A program made the translations under genes and the position numbers. The notes under the pieces were generated by a model. That model saw only the letters and a program-made list of their open reading frames with translations. It was not told where the DNA came from and searched no databases. DNA of 64,000 nucleotides, taken from the NCBI RefSeq assembly GCF_022376835.1, contig NZ_CP084606.1:1544501-1608500 (forward strand). Reading direction: 5' to 3'. Source of the DNA: Brucepastera parasyntrophica. Lineage in GTDB: Bacteria; Spirochaetota; Spirochaetia; Treponematales; Treponemataceae. Shown piece after piece: positions 18,972 through 28,140 of this stretch. Position 1 is the first letter of the stretch. Each line of letters opens with the position of its first letter.

Positions 18972-20774
18972 CTATGTATTAATTCCAATTTTACTAAAAT
19001 ATAATTTATCTTGCTCCGCTTGCCAGTCTCTATTCCATTTCCAATCTTTTATATGTGACTCTTTTTCTAAACAATTATCACAATATTTTACTTTTAAAGA
19101 TGAATATGCCTTGTCCAAAGTTGACTTATGAGCAAAATATAATTTTTTTGTACAAAACAATATTTTTGTTCCGGTAGTAGGCAAGTGTAGCCTTTCACTT
19201 AATTCGTTAAGGCGACCTATTTTTACATATAGATGAATACAATTTTTCAAAACCCTCTCTGGATTTAAATCATTCAATCCTATATTTATTATTTCCGTAG
19301 TTCTATTTTGCTCATTCAAATTAATATCTAACGATGCAATTATATTTTTATGTAACATAATTTCATCATCAATTGATATATTATTCATATTCTTTTTTGT
19401 TAAGTCATATTTAACTGATAAATGATTGAAATTGTCCTCAACTCTTTTACTAACTTTTTTGTCAGTTATCTGTTTCACCACAGATTTAATATAATCTAAA
19501 TATTTATTATATTCTTCACCATCATAAAAACCAAAAAACGTTAACATTTGAGATGTTATTAAATCAAAATCATCAATATTGTAAACATCAAGTATTTTCA
19601 TTGATATTTCATAATATTTTTTTACGTCAGCCATAAAACTGTTTAATAAAATTAATGATTTTTCATCATATAATTGAATTAAATAACCATATATGGCTTT
19701 TTGAAATCGTCTAAATATTTCCGGAATTATTTGATATTGTTTTATTTCCATAATATTGCTAATAATATTTTTTATATTATTATAATATTCCATTATTCTT
19801 CCAGTTAAAGAAAGTCTTTGATTAATTAATTTAATTTTCCATAAAGAGTTATCTTCATGTATCTTCCAAGTAACATATGAAAAGAAACCTTTATTGATTT
19901 CAATTTCCATATTATTAATATTTTCAACGGCCTTAGAATATAGCCTTAAATATTCTGGTCCATTTTTTGTTAAAAAAGTCATTTGTTTTACATAATTATT
20001 AGTAATGGATGTGCTTTTATCTTCATCTAAATTACCATGCCGAATCCATTTCATAATAGCGATATGTTCTGAGAGCAATAAACTTTTAAACTTTGTCACA
20101 ATAGTACTTTCATTTGAATTATTAATTGATGATAGATAGCTAACCGCTTTATCAAGATTTCCTTTACTTATAAGCTCATCAACCATTTTTAATTTAGCCA
20201 TATCAGCTTTTTCTTGTATTAATGTTATAGAATCCTGATTAACATTGATATAATCAAGGACTTCAGTATTGGAAGTTTTCTCAAAATAGCATTTTGTTGA
20301 AATGACCTCAAATATTTTTGAGTATTCGATTTGTAATTTTCCAATATCTTTCGGCAGTTGATTATTTGTATTTATATTTATTGATATCGTTTTTTGTTTT
20401 TTATTATCAGCTTTATAATACTTATCCTTTAAATTATTATCTAAAATTGGATTATGCCAGAATATATCTTTATTGCTGACATCAACAACTACTATAAATA
20501 AAGGAATCTTAATTTGGTTCAAATAATAATCTACATTTTCAATATCAAGAGAAAATGAAACAAATTCATTTTTATTTATTTTTTTTATATTTTGTGTCCC
20601 TTTTAATTGAATTTTAAATATTACTCCTGTAGATTTATTCTTTTCAAAAATTTCTATTTCATAATCAATTCCATAGTCAGAATCTTGAAAACGGCAAACC
20701 CACTCAGAAGGAATAGAATTCTCAAATATTTTCTTTGCTTCACTGTCTATTATATGCTGTATTGGTCTTTCCAT
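18972..20774 (-). CDS. DUF4365-domain protein with large helical C-terminal region
   Basis: The protein has 600 residues. The N-terminal 150 residues match DUF4365, a PD-(D/E)xK-like domain: SDYGIDYEIEIF with Asp37, and FKIQLKGT with Gln56 and Lys58. Then come about 350 residues of helices, probably TPR-like repeats. A C-terminal segment holds YCDNCLEKESHIKDWKW, a possible zinc-binding pair. DUF4365 nuclease-like domains occur in candidate antiviral proteins, so a DNA-targeting role is likely but inferred. ATG at 20774, only 27 bases from the cassette boundary. Intact despite very high AT content. Confidence 0.72.
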   Translation of the reverse strand: MERPIQHIIDSEAKKIFENSIPSEWVCRFQDSDYGIDYEIEIFEKNKSTGVIFKIQLKGTQNIKKINKNEFVSFSLDIENVDYYLNQIKIPLFIVVVDVSNKDIFWHNPILDNNLKDKYYKADNKKQKTISININTNNQLPKDIGKLQIEYSKIFEVISTKCYFEKTSNTEVLDYINVNQDSITLIQEKADMAKLKMVDELISKGNLDKAVSYLSSINNSNESTIVTKFKSLLLSEHIAIMKWIRHGNLDEDKSTSITNNYVKQMTFLTKNGPEYLRLYSKAVENINNMEIEINKGFFSYVTWKIHEDNSLWKIKLINQRLSLTGRIMEYYNNIKNIISNIMEIKQYQIIPEIFRRFQKAIYGYLIQLYDEKSLILLNSFMADVKKYYEISMKILDVYNIDDFDLITSQMLTFFGFYDGEEYNKYLDYIKSVVKQITDKKVSKRVEDNFNHLSVKYDLTKKNMNNISIDDEIMLHKNIIASLDINLNEQNRTTEIINIGLNDLNPERVLKNCIHLYVKIGRLNELSERLHLPTTGTKILFCTKKLYFAHKSTLDKAYSSLKVKYCDNCLEKESHIKDWKWNRDWQAEQDKLYFSKIGINT

Positions 20775-20800
20775 TTTTCAACCTATATGTGGACAATTGC

Positions 20801-20965
20801 GCTTAACGTCCCGGGTGTATCCGACGTTGGACAGCAGCTAATAAGGACTTGCGAAGCAAGGCCGCTGCTGGCCAATGTGCCGAAGTGAGGCGTGGGAAGC
20901 GCAAGCGGACCTAGCCGAACGCAGGCCAGCGCCGAAGGCGCGTCAGCGGATACACGCTGTTATGT
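20801..20965 (-). repeat. attC 12
   Basis: Cores are GCTTAAC (20801-20807) and GTTATGT (20959-20965). The inner stem carries the same single mismatch as copy 3. Closes the TcmP/DUF5131 cassette. Confidence 0.95.
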
Positions 20966-20987
20966 GCAGTACGAATATTGAAATGCG

Positions 20988-21698
20988 TTAAAATATTGGA
21001 TATTCACTATATTCTTGTCCATTGTAAAGACGCCCTTTTTTCTTTTTATTTACTCCGCCCCACTGTTTAAAGAAAAATGGTATTTTTTTTTCTCTTGCTT
21101 CGTGAAAAATAGTATCTACCCATTCTTTCTCCATAATCCGAGCTCCGGCGCCACTTTCACCACCAACAATAACCCAATGAATTCCATCTAAGTTGAGTTT
21201 TTTTAAATTATCAAGTAGTGGTTCGAATGAAATAAACTTAACTATTGCTCCAGTTTTTTTTAGGTCCTTTATTCTGAATAAAGAATTTGAATCCTCAACG
21301 GTTACACCCAACCAGATATTATTAGTCCAATTTATTCTTTTATTTAAATCTAATAATCGAGAGCTACGTTTAGTTAATACTTGAAACTTATGATGTGCTG
21401 CATTATTCATAACCTTGAACATTTCTAAAATGTACTCATCAGAGATATTCTCATGAAATGTATCGCTCATTGAATTTACAAAAACATTTCTTGGTTTTTT
21501 CCACATTAAAGGTTCTGATAACACCTCTTTATGTGTAGTTACTTCAAAACCATTGATATATTTTTGAGAGCCCATAGCTTTTAGTCGTTTTGAGAGCCTT
21601 TCAGCATAACAATGCTTACAGCCGTCGCTTATTTTTGAACAGCCAGTAATTGGGTTCCAAGTTGCGTCTGTCCATTCTATAGAAGAAGAGTATGCCAT
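20988..21698 (-). CDS. DUF5131 / phage Gp37-Gp68 family three-Cys protein
   Basis: The protein has 236 residues. It opens with IEWTDATWNPITGCSKISDGC and has a three-cysteine motif C20-x6-C27-x2-C30, followed by VFVNSMSDTFH, QVLTKR and IHWVIVGGESG. This is the DUF5131 family, found in phages and mobile elements, with a radical-SAM-like cysteine motif. It lies four bases behind tcmP, its usual neighbour, so the two probably function together. The biochemical reaction is not known to me. Confidence 0.9.
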   Translation of the reverse strand: MAYSSSIEWTDATWNPITGCSKISDGCKHCYAERLSKRLKAMGSQKYINGFEVTTHKEVLSEPLMWKKPRNVFVNSMSDTFHENISDEYILEMFKVMNNAAHHKFQVLTKRSSRLLDLNKRINWTNNIWLGVTVEDSNSLFRIKDLKKTGAIVKFISFEPLLDNLKKLNLDGIHWVIVGGESGAGARIMEKEWVDTIFHEAREKKIPFFFKQWGGVNKKKKGRLYNGQEYSEYPIF

Positions 21699-21702
21699 TA
21701 AC

Positions 21703-22817
21703 TTACCTAAATGTTACTAATATATCATCACCGAATGAGTTTGCTCTATGCTTCGGTACATCTATTCTATGCTCATGCTCAAGTTCAAGCAATGCTGTTT
21801 TATAATTCCTTTTTATAAAAGGCCGATCAACACAATGATTCCTATAAATTTCTTGCATTTTCAAAGTTTTACCGTGAAAATCAACAACTAATTGCTCCTT
21901 TAAATCATCTAATGGCCGCGACAACTGAAAAAGCAATGATTGTTGTGGTAAATTATCTGCTGGATTGTATTCAAAAGATCCAATATCATCTTCATCACAT
22001 GAAGAGCTTTCTTTCCACATAATCTCTTTCATTATTTCATACCCTTTAAAATCTTTACTAACAAAAATTAAATGATGACTTGTACGAACACCAGTTTTGT
22101 TCTTAAACCGGAAAGGCAAAGTAAATTTATTTCCATATCTTTTTAATGCCTGACATAGTTCCTCTACAACCAATAACTCTCGATCTTCGGCAGATTTATT
22201 TTTAACTGCTCTCTTAGTTCCAATACTTTTTCATTTCCAAACAATGCGCTCATATGTTCTTCAACAAATGGATTTGATAATCCCATATTGATTCTTGAGT
22301 AATTAAAAAAGAATACACAATCACTTCCCCAATCCTTCAATACAGAATTAATTAATCTTAACGATAATCCTTTATATCCCCAAGGATCAACAAAAAAGAA
22401 CGTAGGGACAAGATTCATTTCTTCAAACATCTTTACAATCTCTTCCCCAACTTCTTCATTGTTTATTCCAGGTTTATATTTCAATCGTTCAATACCTGGA
22501 ATTGAATTGATTGTAGTTTCTAATGATTTTACATTATCTATGTCTCGATCATTAAATATTGCCACTAAACGGTTACATATTTTCTCATCTTCTATAGCTT
22601 TTTCAAGAATCATACATGGTGTTGATGCACTTCCATCCTCATACCTACCAGGACCTGCAAACAAATCAATATATGCAATTTTATTTTCGCTTTTGAATGA
22701 ATATCTATCTTGTGCACCCATAATTACTTTTGCCCATGTAAAGAAATACTTTGATATGATTGTAGCTTTAACCAATGATGCCTCAGATTGTTCTGAAAAG
22801 AATGAGTTATCAGGCAT
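21703..22817 (-). CDS. tcmP: Three-Cys-motif partner protein TcmP, frameshifted
   Basis: The restored protein has 371 residues. It contains IAYIDLFAGPGRYEDG, TFFFVDPWGYKGLSL and VFFFNYSRINMGL, the hallmark segments of TcmP, a methyltransferase-like fold that is genetically linked to DUF5131. The ATG at 22817 has GGAG eight bases upstream. One base is missing in the T5 run at 22199-22203, splitting it into 217- and 156-residue frames. First gene of cassette 12. Confidence 0.88.
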
Positions 22818-22883
22818 TTAATAAACTCCTTTTAATAATCAAAATTTGGTTTTATATTGTGAGAAAGGCAATATTCGTATTGC

Positions 22884-23051
22884 ACATAACGTCCCGGGTG
22901 TATCCGACGTTGTGCAGTGGCTAATAGGGATTTGCGAAGCAAAGACCGCCACTGCACAATGTGCCGGAGTGAGGCGTGGGAAGCGCTAGCTGACCTAGCC
23001 GAACGCAGGCCAGCGAACGAAGTGAGCGCCCGCGGATACACGCTGTTATGT
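22884..23051 (-). repeat. attC 13
   Basis: Cores are ACATAAC (22884-22890) and GTTATGT (23045-23051). Inner stem of the GTGCAGTGGC type shared with copies 1 and 9; middle hairpin AGCGCTAGCT. Confidence 0.95.
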
Positions 23052-23101
23052 GAAGTACGGGCATATTTTACTATAATGTTTCTAACCATAAAATATATAT
23101 G

Positions 23102-23709
23102 TTAAACAAATTTTGTAGTATATTTTTCCATTGTTGCTTCAATTGGCCAAAGCATTCCATGTTTAGGAAAACATTCATTTTCCACCATCTTTTCTACATA
23201 ATATGTATTTTTATTTTTTATCAATATTTCTATTTCTGCTATTCTTTTTTATATAAATTCTTCATCTCTTTTTTCGAGTTTTTTGGATAGCCTCCCCAGC
23301 CAACTACAATGCGTTCAAATATATTTGATAGTATAAAATCATTAATATATACATCATTTAATTCTCCAACTATTTTATCTTCTTCAGTAATATAATCATT
23401 CAATCTATCAGATTCGGTAAAATATCTTGCAAATAAATTAACTATTACCACTTCCGTGTAATGATTTTTATAAAAGTATGATATAACCCTATTCAGAGTT
23501 TTATCACTTTCATATAAAAATTCTTCATGATTTACTTTTGCTTTGCTTGGATTTTTTAATATTACTAATACTTTTTTTATGGGTACAGCTTCATTATAAT
23601 TAATAGGTATTTTTATGTAATAACGAAGATCATTTTCCTCATTAAGTAAAATATCTATATTTCTTTTGTCTACAAATTGTGGATAACCAATCTTTTCATT
23701 CATAGCCAC
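23102..23709 (-). CDS. DUF1643 protein, frameshifted
   Basis: The restored protein has 202 residues. It has the DUF1643 order: a KVLVILKNPSKAKV segment, then DKTLNRVISYFY, EVVIVNLFARY and a C-terminal HGMLWPI. The function of DUF1643 is unknown; it is often found on plasmids, phages and in integron cassettes. A missing base in the T6 run at 23245-23250 truncates the frame after 156 residues; adding one base extends it to a TAA at 23102-23104. Start at 23709 or the second ATG at 23703. Confidence 0.82.
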
Positions 23710-23772
23710 TAAGCCTTATATAACATTTGCCAATAATGAATTCAATAATTAAATCATGCTTGCCCGTATTTC

Positions 23773-23935
23773 ACATAACGTCCCGGGTGTATACGACGTT
23801 TGCTGAGGCCGAATAAGCAAAGCGTAGCTTTGCAGGCCGAAGCAAATGTGGGTGAAGGCTGGCGTGGGAATGAAATGACCTAGCCAGCCGGAACCCCAAG
23901 GAGCGTAGCGACGCAGCGTATACACTATGTTAGGC
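23773..23935 (-). repeat. attC 14 (most divergent copy)
   Basis: Cores are ACATAAC (23773-23779) and GTTAGGC (23929-23935). The outer arms are changed (GTGTATACG with CGTATACAC). The inner stem is TTTGCT..GGCC with GGCC..AGCAAA. The middle hairpin is lengthened to GGCTGGC/GCCAGCC. The fold is kept although the sequence differs from the other fifteen. Confidence 0.92.
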
Positions 23936-24157
23936 GAAGTGCCCTATTTCCTCTTTAAAATATGTTGCATGGGGATATTTATGCCCATCATGTTGTATTT
24001 CACAATAAATCCATGGATTTGGGTCAGTTTCTTCTACTAATAACTTATATAATTGCATTCCAAGTACTTGTTCTCTATGCAAATTCGGATGTCTTTCATT
24101 AAATTGCCTATGAAAATTATGTTTTTCGCTTAATTTTTTAAGAATATTATTAATCAT
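23930..24157 (-). CDS. Small cassette protein, unknown function
   Basis: The protein has 75 residues, rich in His and aromatic residues (HNFHRQFNERHPNLHREQ; WIYCEIQHDGHKYPHATYF). Its ATG overlaps the upstream stop by one base (TAATG), and its own TAA at 23930-23932 lies inside the attC core. It is translationally coupled to the preceding small gene. No family recognised. Confidence 0.55.
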   Translation of the reverse strand: MINNILKKLSEKHNFHRQFNERHPNLHREQVLGMQLYKLLVEETDPNPWIYCEIQHDGHKYPHATYFKEEIGHFA

Positions 24158-24342
24158 TATTTGTGAATCAATATATTTTTTCTTTTTATTTTTATAACTT
24201 CGATCTCATTAATAAACTCGTTTTTTGTTATTTGAAATAATTCTATATCCTTTTCATAAGAAAAATATTGCCCCCAATAATCTGGTAGCGTTTCTCTGTT
24301 TAATTCCTTTGTTGTGGATTTTCTATCGATGCCAGTTATCAA
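24157..24342 (-). CDS. Small cassette protein, unknown function
   Basis: The protein has 61 residues with an acidic middle and a basic tail (IKIKRKNILIHK). It is preceded by GGGGAGG about eight bases upstream. It sits between the HTH gene and the 75-residue gene in cassette 14 and is coupled to the latter by a TAATG overlap. No family recognised. Confidence 0.5.
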   Translation of the reverse strand: MITGIDRKSTTKELNRETLPDYWGQYFSYEKDIELFQITKNEFINEIEVIKIKRKNILIHK

Positions 24343-24409
24343 TATCTTGCCTCCCCAATATTTATTAAGAATTCATATTGGGTTTTAAAATATATTAAAT
24401 CATTTCTTC

Positions 24410-24730
24410 TCAAGAATTAATTATTTTATCCCACCCAATTATCTCACATTGTTTTCTTAATTGTTTTGGAGTTGCCTTTTTAAGCAAAATATTATCCATA
24501 TTTTCTTCTGCTTCAAAAGTGCTAATCAATAGTTTCATTGCTTTTGCTTCAGATCGGCCAATTGATGACCATCGCTGTATTGTTTGCATATGAACATTTG
24601 CTCGAGAGGCTATTGATTCATATGTCTCATCAGGGAAAATACTCTTAATACTTCTAAGTACCTCTTTTGCATTTGAACAAATTTCCTTGTTTCTTTGTAT
24701 TATATATACTGGTTGAATTATCTTATTCAT
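24410..24730 (-). CDS. Small helix-turn-helix DNA-binding protein
   Basis: The product has 106 residues from an ATG at 24730, preferred over the in-frame ATG at 24745 because the promoter's -10 hexamer lies only six bases upstream of it. A helix-turn-helix is visible at YESIASRANVHMQTIQRWSS. It is the first gene of cassette 14 and probably represses its own promoter, as its start overlaps a palindrome. The two small genes that follow may be under the same control, as in toxin-antitoxin or defence operons; this is inferred. Confidence 0.72.
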   Translation of the reverse strand: MNKIIQPVYIIQRNKEICSNAKEVLRSIKSIFPDETYESIASRANVHMQTIQRWSSIGRSEAKAMKLLISTFEAEENMDNILLKKATPKQLRKQCEIIGWDKIINS

Positions 24731-24766
24731 ACATACACTATACATGTATTTATTATCAATGTCAAG
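24731..24766 (-). promoter_or_regulatory. Cassette-borne sigma70-type promoter with palindromic operator
   Basis: On the minus strand TTGACA is followed after exactly 17 bases by TATAGT, then six bases later by the ATG of the HTH gene. The predicted transcription start falls at or next to that ATG, implying a leaderless mRNA. The palindrome ATACATGTAT overlaps the edge of the -10 element and is a likely operator for the HTH protein. It is the only clear promoter seen inside the array. Confidence 0.72.
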
Positions 24767-24805
24767 GAGAAATAATAATATTTCTCAGAAAAGTTAGGGC
24801 ATTTC

Positions 24806-24969
24806 GCCTAACGTCCCGGGTGTATCCGACGTTGGACAGCAGCTAATAAGGACTTGCGTAGCAAGGCCGCTGCTGTCCAATGTGCCGAAGTGAGGCGTGG
24901 GAATGAACATGACCTAGCCGAACGCAGGCCAGCGCCGATAGGCGCGTCCGCGGATACACGCTGTTAGAC
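24806..24969 (-). repeat. attC 15
   Basis: Cores are GCCTAAC (24806-24812) and GTTAGAC (24963-24969). Middle hairpin ATGAACAT; last hairpin GCGCC-GATA-GGCGC. Its upper core supplies the stop of the HExxH gene. Confidence 0.95.
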
Positions 24970-25851
24970 GTAGTGGCCAGTTTTAGTACAAAAAGATATT
25001 TGCTCATTGGTAGTTCCAGTATTATCAAAATGAATCTGAAAAATATTATATATATTTTCAAGGAATGAATGATTATTAAACCATATTGGATAATTAATTA
25101 TTCTCTCAAAAAATTCGTTAAATAAGATTCTCAAGGGTTCAGGAAAAGCATATTTTTTAACCAGCATATCCTTGTCATTAGTTTTTACCATTTCTAAGGC
25201 AATTATATATATTGATTTTAATAAATAATCATATAAAATTTCCTTTATTTTAAAAAATCCATTATCAAAAGAGATATGATTATTGATTATCTCATTCTGT
25301 AAAGAATTTATACGATTAATATATCCACTAATATTTTTCACGTCTTTTTCAAATTGCTTGATGATATGATTATAATGCAATTCTAAGCTTTTGATAGGTT
25401 TTTCAAAACCATTAATTATAGTATTCCATGAAATATGATTTGCCAAAAACTCATCATATAACCAATTTGTATCATTGGTAAGAAATCCTATATGATCAAA
25501 TGTTTTTTGTCCTGGTCTATTATTTAAAATATGGATTCGTTCATGTAAAAAATAAACCGATCTGATTATATTATCGAAATCACTAGTAAATATGCCGCTT
25601 GATATTACGAGAATAATTTCTTCGTCTAATTTTATACCTCTTGCGACTGCTTCAACATTTAAGTTATCTCTTTGAGAATTATATTCTTTATTCGATAAGT
25701 TACTTATAGTTTCATCAAAATTAATTGGGACAATTATTTTAGTTACTGCTGGAATATATTCTAAATTCTGCCCAAAGACAGTAATAAGTTCTTTTTCAAT
25801 TTGTTTTTTCTGCTCAAAATTTCCAATTTGTATATCAATTTTCGATTCCAT
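24964..25851 (-). CDS. Putative zinc metallopeptidase-like protein (HExxH)
   Basis: The protein has 295 residues from an ATG at 25851 with GAGG five bases upstream. Residues 101-110 read FLHERIHILN, an HExxH zinc motif with His103, Glu104 and His107. Glu134 in WLYDEFLANH is a plausible third ligand, which is the gluzincin-type arrangement. The remaining two thirds are helical and unrecognised. The TAA stop at 24964-24966 lies inside the attC core. There is no signal peptide, so it is probably cytoplasmic. A proteolytic role is inferred from the motif only. Confidence 0.6.
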   Translation of the reverse strand: MESKIDIQIGNFEQKKQIEKELITVFGQNLEYIPAVTKIIVPINFDETISNLSNKEYNSQRDNLNVEAVARGIKLDEEIILVISSGIFTSDFDNIIRSVYFLHERIHILNNRPGQKTFDHIGFLTNDTNWLYDEFLANHISWNTIINGFEKPIKSLELHYNHIIKQFEKDVKNISGYINRINSLQNEIINNHISFDNGFFKIKEILYDYLLKSIYIIALEMVKTNDKDMLVKKYAFPEPLRILFNEFFERIINYPIWFNNHSFLENIYNIFQIHFDNTGTTNEQISFCTKTGHYV

Positions 25852-25890
25852 AATTCCTCTTTTTATTTTTGAAAAATGTCTGGCCATTAC

Positions 25891-26063
25891 GTCTAACGTC
25901 CCGGGTGTATCCGACGTTGGACAGCAGCTAATAAGGACTTGCGCAGCAAGGCCGCTGCTGTCCAATGTGCCGGAGTGAGGCGTGGGAAAGAGCGTCAGCG
26001 ATTGACCTAGCCGAACGCAGGCCAGCGAACGTAGTGAGCGTCCGCGGATACACGCTGTTAAAC
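25891..26063 (-). repeat. attC 16 (nearest the recombinase)
   Basis: Cores are GTCTAAC (25891-25897) and GTTAAAC (26057-26063). The middle hairpin is lengthened (AGAGCGTCAGCGATT), giving 173 bp. Its upper core and flank match the attI core at 28198-28204. Confidence 0.95.
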
Positions 26064-26088
26064 GCAGTACCCGAACTTTTTACGTCAG

Positions 26089-26110
26089 CCGCCCGCATGG
26101 ACGCGGGCGG
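26089..26110. other. GC-rich hairpin after the DUF262 gene
   Basis: CCGCCCGC and GCGGGCGG form a perfect 8-bp stem with a six-base loop, five bases beyond the DUF262 stop. No T-run follows on either strand, so it is not a standard terminator. It may protect the mRNA end. A hairpin of the same geometry lies at the other end of this cassette. Confidence 0.6.
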
Positions 26111-26115
26111 ACATA

Positions 26116-27812
26116 TTATAGATTATTTAATATATAACCTACAATTTTTGTATGCCTATCATTAATTTTATCTTTATCCCAAATTTCTTTGCCTTTTACG
26201 ATTTCTTGTACTTCTCTTTGTTGAAACAAATGCGTATAAGAAGCCAATTTTTCAGAAAAAGGTTTATTACCTATAGAGCAATTTTGGGATTTTGATATTA
26301 ATAAATAATTTCCTAAACAATCTATATATTCATTAACAAATTCTTCATCATAATTTGCATAGCCTGCTTTTACAGGTTGTCCATTAGTTGGCGTTTTTGG
26401 TGCTATATGCTCCAATTCTGGTGAAACAATTGCATCATAGCGGATAGGTTCGTAACCTTCATGTCCTTTTCCTGCAAGAAAATTTTCATATTTCCATAGG
26501 ATATATTTAGCTGTTGAGGGTTCAATCCAACCATTAATTGCTTCTTTAAGATGCTTATCATTCCAATATGACCACCACCAATTTTTTACATTCCTCATCC
26601 ATTCTATCCTTTTAATTATTGGTTCAATGCTTAGATTTTTTTCAGTAAATTTCTGGTAAACATCATTTAGGCGGGAAACTATATTTGCCCTTGTTCCAAT
26701 AATTCTATGTCGCAAAACAAGGATTTCTGCAATTGAGCAAAATTTACAAATATCAGTCTTAGGTATTGAAAATATATACATTTTAATTATAAAAGGCATT
26801 ACTTCTGCAAGCCGACCCAAAACTATAAGAGAATGTATTTCAAAATATTTTTTCTCATCTTCACCAAAAAAGAACATAAGTGCATTAAAACTATCTTCAA
26901 GTGATTGTGAAAAATCTCTTATAAATTGAATAGTTTTTTTTCCATTTAATTCTTCATTGATTTTCTCAATTGAATTTGTTTCCCAAAGAGAATTATAATA
27001 AACACGAAGTGTATATAATAAAACACTATCCTCATCTATACGATGTTCGATTGAAGCAATAGATTTATATATTTTTTCAAAACGATTTTTTACTTCCAAT
27101 ATAAGTTGTTCTGTATCACTCCCACCGTGAAGATGTATAATATACATAAACTGGGCTTTAATTATTTCAAGATTTGTTGGTTTTTTACCACGATTATTTT
27201 GAAAAATGAACATTTGTATTGCTTCTGATTCATGTTTTACTAGATGCGTGGTGCAAGTGGCTTTTATAACCGTTTGCAATATTTTATTGAGATAATCATT
27301 TTCCTTTTTAATAGTTTTTTTGTAAAGTAGTCAAATGCGTCTGCAATTCTTTTTGAAGAATCAGTATCTAGTTTTGCTTTGCTTCTTGAGGATTGGTTAA
27401 TGACATAATCTTTAAAAAACTGATCGTCATAATCTACCGTTGAAAAAGCGTAATTTACACCACGGTGTATCATATTTTCAAAAAAGCCCTCTTCATCGTC
27501 AGTTAATTTACGATTTGACTTTATTTTAGAAAAAAGAGCAGAGAGAAATATTACAATAGTTGTAAGGCGTTGTTGCCCATCAATTACATCAAATATACCA
27601 TCGTCTTTCTCAGCAAAAAGAAAATGCCCAAAATAGTATGGGGTAGAAATACCACTATTAATATGATTTTCTAAATCTTCAAGAAAAACATCTGTGTGGG
27701 TTTTTCCATTAAAATTAGCAGAAGGCGTATCCCAAGAATAAGCCCTTTGATAATTTGGAACACGTATTTTGTTACCGTAAAATATTCCTTTTACTGTAGT
27801 TGAAGCATCCAT
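26116..27812 (-). CDS. DUF262/GmrSD-like protein, frameshifted
   Basis: The restored protein has 565 residues. The N-terminal domain shows VPNYQRAYSW and VIDGQQRLTTIVIFL, the DUF262 nucleotide-handling motif. The C-terminal part has a DUF1524/HNH-type end with LEHIAPKTP and a distal LISKSQNCSIGNKPF. GmrSD-like proteins cut modified DNA. ATG at 27812 with GGAGG upstream. One base is missing in the T5 run at 27305-27309. It is a different subfamily from the DUF262 gene in cassette 1, so the array holds two independent copies of this class. Confidence 0.88.
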
Positions 27813-27876
27813 ATAAATTCCTCCAAAAAATATTTACCCTGCCATAATAATACAAAATAGCAGGGTAAATTTAAAA

Positions 27877-28110
27877 TTATAAAGCTGGTGAATGCTTCTT
27901 ATGTGGACTTTTTGAGCAAGAATTGGCGGTTAAGCTGCTTATAGAAGAAAACTTTTGACCACAATACTTACAAGTATATTGCGATTTTTCACTTCCTTCA
28001 TAAAGTTCATGCTTTTTACCTTCTGGATTTCTAGAACAAGAATTCGCAGTAAGACTGCTAACATTAGAGAAGTTTTGTCCACACCATTTGCAATAAAATT
28101 TTTCAGCCAT
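27877..28110 (-). CDS. Small tandem zinc-finger protein
   Basis: The protein has 77 residues built from two near-identical units of about 35 residues, each C-x-x-C-G-Q-x-F-S-S/N-x-x-S-L-T-A-N-S-C followed by a basic linker. These are two CxxC...C(H) zinc sites. ATG at 28110 with a strong AGGAGG site. It is the first gene of the first cassette, upstream of DUF262. It may bind nucleic acid or act as a partner or regulator of the DUF262 protein. It resembles small zinc-ribbon proteins often seen in cassette arrays. Confidence 0.75.
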   Translation of the reverse strand: MAEKFYCKWCGQNFSNVSSLTANSCSRNPEGKKHELYEGSEKSQYTCKYCGQKFSSISSLTANSCSKSPHKKHSPAL

Positions 28111-28140
28111 AATAACCTCCTATGGCAAATTATAATTTTT

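Noticed and set aside
158..26063. CRISPR array
   Set aside because: Repeats are about 165 bp and spaced by whole genes, not 25-40 bp repeats with short spacers, and no cas genes are present.
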